From DASRJW01 sp964567755 (GTDB taxonomy: Bacteria; Krumholzibacteriota; Krumholzibacteriia; G020349025), in contig CAZMNW010000023.1 in assembly GCA_964567755.1 (NCBI GenBank), positions 62,001 through 126,000 on the forward strand: 64,000 bases of DNA. The letters run 5' to 3'. Each line of letters starts with the position of its first letter. Position 1 is the first letter of the stretch. This document shows positions 35,499 to 43,619 of this stretch, one piece after another. A program made the position numbers and the translations under genes. Under the pieces are notes generated by a model. It was not told the DNA's origin and made no database searches. It saw only the letters and a list, made by a program, of their open reading frames with translations.

Positions 35499-36638
35499 TT
35501 AACGCTCGCGGATCAGCCGGCCGGCGTCGACACGAAACACCGTGTCGCCCGGTCCGAACTGCAAATCGCTCTGTCGTGGCACTGCCAGAATCGTCTGATG
35601 CTCCCTGCAAACGACGTCCCAGAGACACCGGCTGCGTTTCTCGTCCAGCTCGGCGAAGACGTCATCGAGGAGCACCACCGGCCGTTCCCGGCGCTGCGCG
35701 CGGATGAAGCCTGCCTGCGCCATTTTCAACGCCACCGCCGCCGTGCGGCATTGCCCTTGTGAACCGAAGCGACGCAAATCCCGGTCGCCGACCACGAGCC
35801 CGATGTCGTCCCGGTGTGGACCGACGAGGCAGACCTTGCGCGCGATTTCCGCGACGCGACGCTCGCGCAGCCGTGCCGCAAAGGTGTCGTGCATCGCCGT
35901 CGTGTCTTGCAGCAGGGTGGCAAGCTCCGGCCCGACGCGGAAGCTCCGGCCCGTCGCATGCACAGCGTACTGCAACTCCAGCGGCTCGCTGCCGCCGAGT
36001 TCCGCATGCGCGCGCTCGGCCAGCGGTGCCAGGTCGAGCAACGCCTCGGCGCGCCGCCGAGTCACGTCGAGACCCTTGGACACCAGCTCGTCGTCCCACA
36101 CCCGCAATGCCGGCGCGACCTCGCCGCGTCGCGAGGCGCGCAGCAACGCGCCACGCTGCTGCAACACGCGGCGGTACTCGGCGAGCGCATTCAGGCTCGT
36201 GCGGCTCGTTTCCGCCAGCGTGTAGTCGAGGTACCGCCGTCGTAGCTGTGGTGCTCCACGCGCCAGCTCGGCGTCCTCGGGACCGAAGGACACGCAGGCG
36301 AGAACGCCCGCCAAATCGGTGAGCCTGGTCACCGCTCGTCCGTCGACCTTGATGCGTTTGCTCCGCGGCGGTGTGAAGCCGGCCTCGATGCTGAAGGCGT
36401 CCCCGGCGTCCCCATCCCCCTCCCCGCGCACGAAAAAATGGTCCGCCCCAAACCGCGGGAGCTCGTCGTCCCGCGCCCCTCGATGCGACCTCCCGAGGGC
36501 GAGGTAGTGGATGGCCTCGATGACGTTCGTCTTGCCTTGGCCGTTGCCGCCGACGAGAACATTCACGCCGTCCGCGAACTCGATCTCGCCGTCCGCGATG
36601 TTCCGCCACTGGACCGTGCGTAGTTTTCCGAGTCTCAC
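35499..36638 (-). CDS. recF: DNA replication and repair protein RecF
   Basis: A 379-residue SMC-like ATPase that helps load RecA at ssDNA gaps. Walker A is GGNGQGKTNVIEAI, with the signature-type region FGSQGQCRTAAVALKMAQ and Walker B VVLLDDVFAELDEKR. It starts with GTG at 36638, one base after the dnaN stop, so translation is probably coupled. A long open frame upstream of the GTG overlaps dnaN and is not part of the gene. Confidence 0.95.
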   Translation of the reverse strand: MRLGKLRTVQWRNIADGEIEFADGVNVLVGGNGQGKTNVIEAIHYLALGRSHRGARDDELPRFGADHFFVRGEGDGDAGDAFSIEAGFTPPRSKRIKVDGRAVTRLTDLAGVLACVSFGPEDAELARGAPQLRRRYLDYTLAETSRTSLNALAEYRRVLQQRGALLRASRRGEVAPALRVWDDELVSKGLDVTRRRAEALLDLAPLAERAHAELGGSEPLELQYAVHATGRSFRVGPELATLLQDTTAMHDTFAARLRERRVAEIARKVCLVGPHRDDIGLVVGDRDLRRFGSQGQCRTAAVALKMAQAGFIRAQRRERPVVLLDDVFAELDEKRSRCLWDVVCREHQTILAVPRQSDLQFGPGDTVFRVDAGRLIRER

Positions 36639-36639
36639 G

Positions 36640-37749
36640 TCAGTCTGCGAGTCGAAGCGGCATGAGCAGACAGAAAAACTCGTCGCCGTCCTTCCCCGCC
36701 ACGGGGTGCACCATTGCCGCCGTGTCGGCTCGATCGAGCGCCAACTCGACGTCGTCCGTTTCCATGCACTTGAGAATGTCGAGCAAGAAAGTAGCGTTGA
36801 AGCCGATGTCCATCTCCGGTCCCTTGTAGGCGGCGACGACGTCCTCCTGAGCCTCCCCGAGATCCGGGGTCGAAACGCTGAGTGCCACGGCATCGCCGCG
36901 CAGTCCCATCTTGATCTGGTGGGTCAGCGTGTTGGCGAGAATCGCGACGCGCTTCGTCGCCTGTGTCAGGCTATCGCGCTCGACGGTGAGCTTGTTCTTG
37001 TTGTTGGTCGGAATGACGGGCCGGTAGTTGGGGAACGGTCCCTCCAGCAACCGCGAGTGCAGGAAGGTATCCCCGAGATCGAAGCCGATGTAGTTGTCGC
37101 TGACACTGATGCGTACTTCCGCGTCATCGGGCATGAGTCGTTGCAAGTGCTGCAGCGCCTTTCCCGGCACGATGACCTCGCGAACGCTGCCTGCCCCGAT
37201 CTTCTCCGGCGCCGTGGTCTTCGACAAGCGACTGCCGTCGGTCGCGACCATCGAGAAAGAGGCTTTGTCGAATTCCCATAGCACGCCCGTGAGAGCCACG
37301 CGACTCAGGTCTTGGGACACGGCGTGGATGACGCGATCGATCATGCGGCTCAAGATCCGTCCCTGAATCGAAAACCCCTTCTCCGACATTCGATCCGTCA
37401 CCTTCGGGTATTCGTCGGGATCGGCACCGAGGATTTTGAAGTCGCTCTTGCCGCACTGAATGCGGATGGCTTCCGGCCGGCCGCCGAGCTTGACGTCGCC
37501 TGGCGGCAAGGCGCGCACGATCTCGCTCACTCGTCGAGCCTGGATGCAAATCGATCCTGGCTGCTCGACCTTTGCCGGCATGGAGGTGGTCATCGACAGA
37601 TCGAGATCGGTGGCGGTCAATCGCAGTTGATCACCCTCTGCATGCAGCAGGACGTTGGAGAGAACGGTCAGCGTCGTCTTCGCAGGAACGACGGCACAGA
37701 CGGTCTGCAGCTTTTGACTCATCTTCGCTTGGTCCGCCACGATCTTCAC
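36640..37749 (-). CDS. dnaN: DNA polymerase III beta subunit (sliding clamp)
   Basis: The 369-residue length is normal for the clamp, which forms a homodimeric ring that tethers the polymerase to DNA. The three-domain repeat shows at VLSNVLLHAEGDQLRLTATD, FSMVATDGSRLSKT and the C-terminus ending in VCLLMPLRL-like residues (here FFCLLMPLRLAD), the peptide that lines the clamp pocket. It is the first gene of the leftward replication run and is separated from dnaA by ~680 non-coding bases. Confidence 0.97.
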   Translation of the reverse strand: MKIVADQAKMSQKLQTVCAVVPAKTTLTVLSNVLLHAEGDQLRLTATDLDLSMTTSMPAKVEQPGSICIQARRVSEIVRALPPGDVKLGGRPEAIRIQCGKSDFKILGADPDEYPKVTDRMSEKGFSIQGRILSRMIDRVIHAVSQDLSRVALTGVLWEFDKASFSMVATDGSRLSKTTAPEKIGAGSVREVIVPGKALQHLQRLMPDDAEVRISVSDNYIGFDLGDTFLHSRLLEGPFPNYRPVIPTNNKNKLTVERDSLTQATKRVAILANTLTHQIKMGLRGDAVALSVSTPDLGEAQEDVVAAYKGPEMDIGFNATFLLDILKCMETDDVELALDRADTAAMVHPVAGKDGDEFFCLLMPLRLAD

Positions 37750-38291
37750 GGGCGTCTACCTCCTCGCTGCGATCCCGTGCCGGGTGCCGCCGGGCCGACC
37801 CACGTCAGAGGAACAGCAATCAAAAACAGAGTCCCATCGCGCCCACTTGCAGCCCGAGCGGCCATCATGCCATCTCGAGACCGCTTCCGTTCCGTGGCTG
37901 CTTCCTGCAACCGCGGGCACAGGGCACGAGAAGGGAAACCGGGTGGAACCAGCAGGTTCGATCATGGGGTTCCCGACGATCGGATGGTACGCGTCGCGGA
38001 CACCCTTTCGCAAGCAAAAACGGGCCGGTTTTGAAGTGCTAAACAATTGATTTCTAGTATCTTATAACCACATTTTAACAGCTTTGGATGCCCTCTCTTT
38101 CTGGTTGCGCTCCGTTCCGGGAATCCGAGTTCCTCTGACGAGATTGAATAAACCTTGTAGTAGTAGAAAGACTGTGGATTGCCGTGTTTTTTGAGCCGGA
38201 GCCACAGAGGTGGAGATGACGATGCAAGAGCTTGCACCTGGGAGTGAAGCGACGACTGGATGTGAATTGAGGTTGCATGAAATACCTACTT

Positions 38292-38300
38292 TATCCACAC
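38292..38300 (+). promoter_or_regulatory. DnaA box (perfect)
   Basis: TTATCCACA, the canonical high-affinity 9-mer. A reverse-oriented near match (TGTGGGTAA) begins 12 bases downstream. Confidence 0.75.
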
Positions 38301-38312
38301 CGCGACGCTCCT

Positions 38313-38321
38313 GTGGGTAAG
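38313..38321 (-). promoter_or_regulatory. DnaA box (one mismatch)
   Basis: TGTGGGTAA, the reverse complement of TTACCCACA, one base off the consensus, facing the perfect box at 38292. Confidence 0.55.
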
Positions 38322-38373
38322 ATTCCAGCGGTAAACCCACCTTTTCCCCACTGACTTTCCCCAGAAAACGGAA

Positions 38374-38395
38374 GGGCCGGTCCGAAGACCGGCCC
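38374..38395 (-). terminator. Rho-independent terminator of dnaA
   Basis: A perfect 9-bp stem GGGCCGGTC / GACCGGCCC around a stable 4-base loop (UUCG on the minus strand), then TTCCGTTTT in the leftward direction. It lies 32 bases beyond the dnaA stop. Confidence 0.85.
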
Positions 38396-38426
38396 CCGAC
38401 TGGAACCTGCTGTAAAGGTGGTAAGG

Positions 38427-39809
38427 TCACGAGAACAGCAACAGCCGCCTCATCTTTTCCAAGCGTTCTTGGAAAGATGAGTCCTGGCGGGCGAGCCGCG
38501 CGATCTTCCTATAGGCATGGAGGATCGTCGTGTGATCGCGTCCGCCAAACCTCTTGCCGATCTCGACAAGAGGAATTCCTGTCAGCTCACGCGTGAGATA
38601 GATAGCCGTCTGGCGCGGGAATACGAGCCGCTGCACCCGGCTCTTGGCCTTCATGGCTTCCACCGTCACACCGAATTCATTGGCGACGACCTTTTGGATC
38701 GTCGCGATTCGCACCTCGCGCCGCTGCGGTCGCATGAAGCCCCGGAGAGCCTCCTCGGCCAACGGCACGGCCACCGGCTGTCCGGTCAGGCTCGCGAACG
38801 CCAGCAGGCGCACCAACGAACCTTCGAGCTCGCGGATGTTGCTGGTCACCCCTTTTGCGATGTGATACAGAACGTCGTCGGCAACTTCCACGCCCTGCTT
38901 CTCGACTTTCTTGCGCAGGATCGCCACGCGAGTCTCGAAATCTGGCGGCGCCAGGTCGGTGATGAGACCGCTTTCGAAGCGGGACTGCAGGCGCTCCTCC
39001 AGCGAATCGATCTCTTTGGGCGGTCGATCGCTGGCGATGACGATCTGCTTCTTGGCCGAGAACAGGTGATTGAAAGTGTGGAAGAACTCTTCCTGTGTTC
39101 CGGCCTTGCCCGAGAGGAACTGGATGTCATCGATGAGCAGCACGTCCACCGAGCGGTAGCGGTTCTTGAATTCCAGTGTGCGGCCTTGTCGGATGGCAAG
39201 GATGAGCTCGTTCATGAAGGTCTCGGAAGAAGTGTAATGAACGCGCTGGCCATGTTCCTCGGCGACGAAGTTACCGATGGCTTGCAGGAGATGCGTTTTC
39301 CCCAGGCCCACGCCGCCATAGATGAACAGCGGGTTGTAGGTGCGACCGGGCTTTTCTGCCACCGCAAGGCAGGCGGCGCACGTCAGCTGGCTGTGCGCGC
39401 CGATGACGAAATCCTGAAAGGCGTAGCGTGGATCGAGACCATGTGCCATCTGCTGCTTTTCTGGTGGCCGCGACGCAGGCGTTTCGCTTCGCTCTGGGCC
39501 GCGCCGGATTCGCTGCGGCGCATGCGACCCGTTGGCGACGCAAAGGGTCACCGTCGGGCGGTGGCCCAGGACCAGCAGAGCCGCATCCCCGATCCGGTCC
39601 AGGTGGTGTTCCGCGAGCCAGTCGACGAAAAATTGGTTCGGACCCTCGACGACGAGCTCGCCCTCACGCACCTCGACAAGGCGCGTGGGCTCGAACCACG
39701 TCGAGTAGCTCTGCGGATTCACTTTCGCCCGGACGCGATCGAGAATGCGTCCCCACAGACTCGAAGGGCTCGACCCCTGAAGGACAGGGTCATCTTCTGT
39801 CGAGGACAC
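38427..39809 (-). CDS. dnaA: Chromosomal replication initiator DnaA
   Basis: The preferred form has 460 residues. Domain I is at ~15-80 (LWGRILDRVRAKVNPQSYSTW), a variable linker follows, and the AAA+ domain has Walker A GGVGLGKTH (~165-173) and Walker B VLLIDDIQFL. Domain IV ends the protein with the DnaA-box-binding signature GGRDHTTILHAYRKI. The GTG at 39809 is chosen because GAGGAG lies 9 bases upstream and the length then matches the family. An in-frame GTG at 39974 would add 55 residues of unconserved sequence with no clear ribosome site. DnaA boxes lie on both flanks, so expression may be autoregulated. Confidence 0.97.
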   Translation of the reverse strand: MSSTEDDPVLQGSSPSSLWGRILDRVRAKVNPQSYSTWFEPTRLVEVREGELVVEGPNQFFVDWLAEHHLDRIGDAALLVLGHRPTVTLCVANGSHAPQRIRRGPERSETPASRPPEKQQMAHGLDPRYAFQDFVIGAHSQLTCAACLAVAEKPGRTYNPLFIYGGVGLGKTHLLQAIGNFVAEEHGQRVHYTSSETFMNELILAIRQGRTLEFKNRYRSVDVLLIDDIQFLSGKAGTQEEFFHTFNHLFSAKKQIVIASDRPPKEIDSLEERLQSRFESGLITDLAPPDFETRVAILRKKVEKQGVEVADDVLYHIAKGVTSNIRELEGSLVRLLAFASLTGQPVAVPLAEEALRGFMRPQRREVRIATIQKVVANEFGVTVEAMKAKSRVQRLVFPRQTAIYLTRELTGIPLVEIGKRFGGRDHTTILHAYRKIARLARQDSSFQERLEKMRRLLLFS

Positions 39810-39896
39810 GGAGTCATTCTCCTCGCCACGAGGCTCTGAAAAAGAGGGAGCACCCCAAGGCGCGACACCAGGAGGGGCGTAAATTTTCTTTACGCT

Positions 39897-39905
39897 TGTG
39901 GATTG
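39897..39905 (-). promoter_or_regulatory. Putative DnaA box upstream of dnaA
   Basis: TGTGGATTG, reverse of CAATCCACA, two bases from the consensus. The same 9-mer recurs at 38173, in the gap on the other side of dnaA. It lies 88 bases upstream of the dnaA start and could serve autorepression. Confidence 0.4.
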
Positions 39906-40211
39906 GAGCGACAAGTCGTTGCCCGCGAGCGTGTTAGAAAAAACGTCCGGGACAGTCAAGCCGTGCGCGTCCACCTGGAAACCTCGCGCTCATGGTGACG
40001 AACTATAACTTCTTGAATTCAAACGTTTTGTGCCGCTAGTCTCGGGCTGCTTTCCTGCGGCGCCGGGCAGTCTACCAAAAGGTCTCCAGCGTCGCAAGAG
40101 TCATCGGGAGCTCGAAGAAAAATCGTAACTTGCTTTAAAATAATTGTTTGCTCTTATCATTCCTGGCCTGTAAAGAAATTTACCTTCTCGACTGGCGCGT
40201 ACAGTAGGGTG

Positions 40212-40220
40212 TGTGGAAAA
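40212..40220 (-). promoter_or_regulatory. DnaA box (TTTTCCACA class)
   Basis: TGTGGAAAA, reverse complement of TTTTCCACA, which fits the TTWTNCACA consensus. It is 20 bases from the end of the AT-rich stretch and 38 bases before the rpmH -35 element. Confidence 0.65.
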
Positions 40221-40257
40221 CGGCGATGGATGCGATGTGGAAGCGGTTTCCAGGCTC

Positions 40258-40286
40258 TTGACACTCCGCGGGTCGGTCCCTAGCCT
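40258..40286 (+). promoter_or_regulatory. Sigma70-type promoter for rpmH operon
   Basis: A perfect -35 (TTGACA at 40258-40263), a 17-base spacer and a weak -10 (TAGCCT at 40281-40286). It lies about 54 bases upstream of the rpmH start and is well placed to drive rpmH-rnpA-yidD-yidC. Confidence 0.6.
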
Positions 40287-40339
40287 AGGGGCCTCGATTC
40301 GGACTCAGCACATCGCCGTTCCCAGAAGAATGAGGGTTC

Positions 40340-40474
40340 ATGAAGCGCACCTACCAGCCGAGTTGCACACGCCGTAAGCGCCGGCATGGTTTCCGCAGCC
40401 GCATGGCGACGCGGGGAGGACGTCTCGTCCTGAAGCGGCGTCGGGCGCACGGCCGCAAGAAACTGACGGTCTAA
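40340..40474 (+). CDS. rpmH: 50S ribosomal protein L34
   Basis: A 44-residue, Arg/Lys-rich protein reading MKRTYQPSCTRRKRRHGF... and ending GRKKLTV. This matches L34, the smallest large-subunit protein, with the usual KRTYQPS start and the RMATRGGRLVLKRRRAHGR core; the common N at position 9 is Cys here (SCTRRKR rather than SNRKRKR). It is too short for a routine gene call. It is the first gene of the classical rpmH-rnpA cluster. Confidence 0.97.
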   Translation: MKRTYQPSCTRRKRRHGFRSRMATRGGRLVLKRRRAHGRKKLTV

Positions 40475-40531
40475 AATTCACGTCCTTGGCCGCGTCCTTG
40501 GCCACGCCACGGCCAGCCGTGTGATGGGATC

Positions 40532-40909
40532 ATGTGGCCGACGCTGAAGAACCGCGGGCAGTTCGATCTCGTCTACTCGCAGGGCCACAAAAGAATCAGC
40601 TCGTCGCTTGTGATTTTCCATCTGGACAGCGCTCCCGACCAGAGGGTCGCCTACGTAGCAAGCCGCGTGGTGGGTGGAGCGGTGCAACGGAACCGCGCCA
40701 AGCGGTTGTTGCGTGTGGCATTTCGGCAAGTCACCAAGGATCGGCTGCTGCCGACCGGCTGGTTCGTGCTCATCGCGCGCGGGGGAATCCTGCGCCAGAG
40801 AAGCACGGCAGTCATCCGCGAGTTGTCGGACGCGCTCGACAGCGCTCCGGCGCAGAACCGCCGTGCGCCGGTCTCGAGCAACGATCGCGCCGGGGAGGCG
40901 CCGTCGTGA
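40532..40909 (+). CDS. rnpA: Ribonuclease P protein component
   Basis: A 125-residue basic protein that binds the RNase P RNA and helps trim tRNA 5' leaders. The family core is present: LKNRGQFDLVYSQGHK at the start, VASRVVGGAVQRNRAKRLLRVAFRQ containing the RNR motif, and GWFVLIARGGI. The tail after residue 105 is unconserved. It follows rpmH by 57 bases. Its stop overlaps the yidD start. Confidence 0.93.
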   Translation: MWPTLKNRGQFDLVYSQGHKRISSSLVIFHLDSAPDQRVAYVASRVVGGAVQRNRAKRLLRVAFRQVTKDRLLPTGWFVLIARGGILRQRSTAVIRELSDALDSAPAQNRRAPVSSNDRAGEAPS

Positions 40910-41115
40910 AACAAGTGATGGTCTTCCTGGTACGCGGTTACCAGCTCGTCGTGTCGCCTTGCCTGCCGTCTGTCTGCATGTTCACCCCGAGCTGTTCGGA
41001 GTTTTCGGCGGAGGCATACCGGCGCCACGGGTTCTGGCGCGGAACGCAGTTGACGATCGCGCGGCTTCTGCGCTGCTGGCCCTGGACTGTTGGCGGTCAC
41101 GACCCCGTTCCATGA
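40906..41115 (+). CDS. yidD: Membrane protein insertion efficiency factor YidD
   Basis: A 69-residue protein with the YidD signature: LVRGYQLVVSPCLPSVCMFTPSCSEFSAEAYRRHGFWRG split over residues ~8-47, then RLLRCWPWTVGGHDPVP. The conserved cysteines C19, C24, C30 and C57 are in place. It starts with GTG at 40906, overlapping the rnpA stop, with GGGGAGG 7 bases upstream. It sits at the inner membrane near the YidC insertion site. The frame overlaps the 5' leader of yidC. Confidence 0.93.
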   Translation: MKQVMVFLVRGYQLVVSPCLPSVCMFTPSCSEFSAEAYRRHGFWRGTQLTIARLLRCWPWTVGGHDPVP

Positions 41116-41161
41116 AGCACAGCGCGCGAGCGACACAATGTTTGCCGTGCAGGAGGAATCG

Positions 41162-43033
41162 ATGGAAAATCGCACCAAGATCGCTTTCCTCCTGATCGCG
41201 TTGGTGCTGGGGACGAATCTCGTGCTCATGGAGCGAGTAGGCCCCAAGCGGCCACGGCGGTCGGACGTCGCGGACAGCGCGGCAGCGCGCACCGAGACCG
41301 CAGGGCTTAAGCCCATCCCTGTGCCCTCGCCGGGCGCAGGAACCCCGGCGTCGGCGGCCAGCTCGGCCACCACCACGTTTCCGGATGCGTCGAGGTCGGA
41401 CACAGAGATCATCGTCTACACGCCGCTCTATGAGGTGCACATCGCGACCGCCGGCGGTGTCATCACGTCATTGCGGCTCCCCGGTTTCGATTTGGGGAAA
41501 GACGGGGCCGTCGATCTGATTGCGGCGGACACGGGACTCTCCGGGCGCACCGCTCTCGGTGTGCATCTGGCGACAGTGGCCGGAGACTTGGACCTGACCC
41601 GGGCGCGGTTCGATGTAGTGACGCCGCTGCAAGAACCCGGCGTGATGCGTGTCGCCGCCGGGTCGGAGCCACAGCGATTGACCCTTCGGTCCGCCGCTGC
41701 GGCAGGCGGCGCCATCCTCGAACACTTTGTCTTCGATCCAGCCCGATACGTCATTGGCTTCGAACTCGAGCTCGAGCGCGGCGCGGGGATTCCCGAGGTG
41801 AGCGCGCTGACGGTGCAGTGGACGCGCGGTCTCGCCACCACCGAAGGCAATCAGAAGGACGACTGGGCAGCGTTCAAGGTCGCGGCGCGCGTGGACGGCG
41901 AAGTGCACCGCCACGGACTCGGAGGCATGCTCGGCGGCGGCTCGGGCGAGAAAGAGAATAGTTATTCAGGCAATGTCGACTGGGTCAACGCGCAGTCGAA
42001 GTACTTCACCGTGGTGCTGATTCCCAAATCGCAAGAAGGGGGCACGCTGCGCCTGCGCACCGATGCCCGTGCTCATTGGCTCGGGTTCGACCTCACCCAC
42101 CCGCTGGCGTGGAAGCGCGGGCCGCTCGAGGTCTACGACATTTACGCCGGCCCGATCGATGTGGATTTACTCGCCGAAAACGGGCGGGGTCTCGAGGCGA
42201 TCGTGGATCTCGGCTGGGCCTTCGTGCGCCCGATCTCGAAAATCGTCCTCGCCGGAATGAACTGGCTCTACGGCTTCATCCCCAACTACGGAGCCGTGAT
42301 CCTCATTCTATCGACAGTGACACAGCTGATGTTCTGGCCGCTGTCGCAGAAATCTTTCAGTTCCATGCGCAAGATGCAGAACTTGCAACCGATGGTGCAG
42401 GAGCTGAAGCGGCGCTACAAAGACAGTCCGCAGGAAATGAATCAGCAGATGATGGCGCTCTGGCGCAAGGAAGGCGTCAACCCGATGGGGGGTTGCATGC
42501 CGATGCTGGTGCAGGTCCCGGTGCTTTTTGCGCTGTACAGTGCGCTGCGCAGCACCATCGATCTGCGCGGGGCGCCGTTCGTGCTGTGGATGGACAACTT
42601 GGCGGCTCCGGACGTGCTGTTTCAGCTGCCATTTTCGATCCCGGGCCTCGGACCCGCCATCAGCGTGCTCCCCATCCTCATGGGCGCGGCCATGGTGTGG
42701 AGATCCGCCATCAGTCCGGCGATGCCGGGGATGACGGGTGCGGCGGCGCAGCAGCAAATCATCATGAAGTGGATCATGCCAATCGTGATGACATTCATCT
42801 TCTACAAGATGCCATCTGGCCTGGTGTTGTACTGGCTGGTGAACTCGGTCCTGGGTGTCTGGCAGCAGGTCTTGATCAATCGCAAGTTCGGGCCGGTCCC
42901 GGTGCCGCCCGCCTTGACGACGCCAGCGAAGCATGGGGGCAACGATGATGCGGCAGCAAGTCGAAGCGACGGGCAGCAGCCCCGACGCGGCGCTGGAAAA
43001 GGCGCTGACCGAGTTGGGGGCAAAGCGCGCTGA
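41162..43033 (+). CDS. yidC: Membrane protein insertase YidC
   Basis: A 623-residue insertase of the Gram-negative type. TM1 is at ~8-24, followed by a large periplasmic beta-sandwich domain (~80-350) and the conserved five-helix core (~370-590), with PLSQKSFSSMRKMQNLQP, KRRYKDSPQEMNQQMMALWRKEGVNPMGGC and LPFSIPGLGPAI-like residues. GGAGG before the ATG at 41162 decides the start. The last ~45 residues are low-complexity and basic (ends ADRVGGKAR); they are encoded in a stretch that also encodes the N-terminal domain of Jag in another frame, an overlap of 89 bases. Confidence 0.96.
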   Translation: MENRTKIAFLLIALVLGTNLVLMERVGPKRPRRSDVADSAAARTETAGLKPIPVPSPGAGTPASAASSATTTFPDASRSDTEIIVYTPLYEVHIATAGGVITSLRLPGFDLGKDGAVDLIAADTGLSGRTALGVHLATVAGDLDLTRARFDVVTPLQEPGVMRVAAGSEPQRLTLRSAAAAGGAILEHFVFDPARYVIGFELELERGAGIPEVSALTVQWTRGLATTEGNQKDDWAAFKVAARVDGEVHRHGLGGMLGGGSGEKENSYSGNVDWVNAQSKYFTVVLIPKSQEGGTLRLRTDARAHWLGFDLTHPLAWKRGPLEVYDIYAGPIDVDLLAENGRGLEAIVDLGWAFVRPISKIVLAGMNWLYGFIPNYGAVILILSTVTQLMFWPLSQKSFSSMRKMQNLQPMVQELKRRYKDSPQEMNQQMMALWRKEGVNPMGGCMPMLVQVPVLFALYSALRSTIDLRGAPFVLWMDNLAAPDVLFQLPFSIPGLGPAISVLPILMGAAMVWRSAISPAMPGMTGAAAQQQIIMKWIMPIVMTFIFYKMPSGLVLYWLVNSVLGVWQQVLINRKFGPVPVPPALTTPAKHGGNDDAAASRSDGQQPRRGAGKGADRVGGKAR

Positions 43034-43619
43034 AGTCGCCTGCGAGATCCTGGATTCCGGAGGCGGTCGCTGGCTTGGCCTCTTCAAGGGGCGGCCGGCG
43101 CGTGTACGCGTCGAACGCCTGGTGCACCGGCACGCCAACGCCGCTGAAGTCGTGTCCGAACTACTGCAATCGATGCAGATCGAAGCGCAAGTCGAAACGC
43201 GCGACGCGGATGGGGTGACCGAGATCACGATCCACACCCAAGGGCTCGACGGCTTGCTCATCGGCCGGCGCGGCGAAACCCTGGTGGCTTTGGAGCACTT
43301 GGCCGGACGACTCGTCGGGCGCGAATTCGGTCAGGACGTGCAGCTGATCGTCGACGTCGGCGATTACCGCAAGCGCCGGCAGACGCAGCTGGTGCAGAAA
43401 GCGCAAGCGTTGGCCGAGAAGGTGCGCGTCACCGGTCGTGAGATCAACCTCGAGCCGTTGCACGCTCCGGATCGCCGCACCGTCCATATGGCGGTCGCTG
43501 ACATTCCCGGAGTACGTACGTACACGGTCGGCCACGGGCTGCATCGCAACGTCGTGATCGCGCCAGCGGGTCGGCGCAGGGTGGAGGAGCCCGCGGGTGC
43601 CGACGTCCGCGCGCTTTGA
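42945..43619 (+). CDS. jag: RNA-binding protein Jag/KhpB
   Basis: A 224-residue RNA-binding protein with all three domains: Jag_N (~4-52, EATGSSPDAALEKALTELG and WLGLFKGRPARVRV), a KH domain (~75-150, GLDGLLIGRRGETLVALEHLAGRLV) and R3H (~155-215, RRQTQLVQKAQALAEKV, HAPDRRTVHMAV). It is the usual YidC neighbour and takes part in RNA control of cell division and membrane functions. It begins 89 bases before the yidC stop; start codons at 42933, 42945 and 42948 are in frame, and Jag_N needs only the last two. Confidence 0.92.
   Translation: MMRQQVEATGSSPDAALEKALTELGAKRAEVACEILDSGGGRWLGLFKGRPARVRVERLVHRHANAAEVVSELLQSMQIEAQVETRDADGVTEITIHTQGLDGLLIGRRGETLVALEHLAGRLVGREFGQDVQLIVDVGDYRKRRQTQLVQKAQALAEKVRVTGREINLEPLHAPDRRTVHMAVADIPGVRTYTVGHGLHRNVVIAPAGRRRVEEPAGADVRAL

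Larger units (their letters stand above)
37750..38426. other. dnaA-dnaN intergenic region, candidate oriC half
   Basis: Non-coding, 677 bases. An AT-rich stretch runs from about 38029 to 38090, against GC-rich surroundings, and would suit a DNA-unwinding element. DnaA boxes cluster beside it: perfect TTATCCACA at 38292, reverse TTACCCACA at 38313, plus weaker TGTGGATTG at 38173 and TTTTCCCCA at 38342. The dnaA terminator is at 38374-38395. The dnaN promoter should lie at its left end; no convincing hexamer pair was found. Confidence 0.65.
39810..40339. other. dnaA-rpmH divergent intergenic region, candidate origin and strand-switch point
   Basis: Non-coding, 530 bases. It is the point where gene direction changes for both arms. 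It holds an AT-rich stretch (about 40114-40191), a perfect DnaA box at 40212 (TGTGGAAAA), weaker ones at 39897 (TGTGGATTG) and 40236 (TGTGGAAGC), a 10-bp palindrome TTGAATTCAA at 40013 and the rpmH promoter. A leftward TATAGT near 40002 may be the dnaA -10 element, but no good -35 was seen. Confidence 0.65.

Noticed and set aside
39810..39974. 55-residue N-terminal extension of DnaA from a GTG at 39974
   Set aside because: No ribosome site, no match to domain I, and a better GTG at 39809 with GAGGAG gives normal length.
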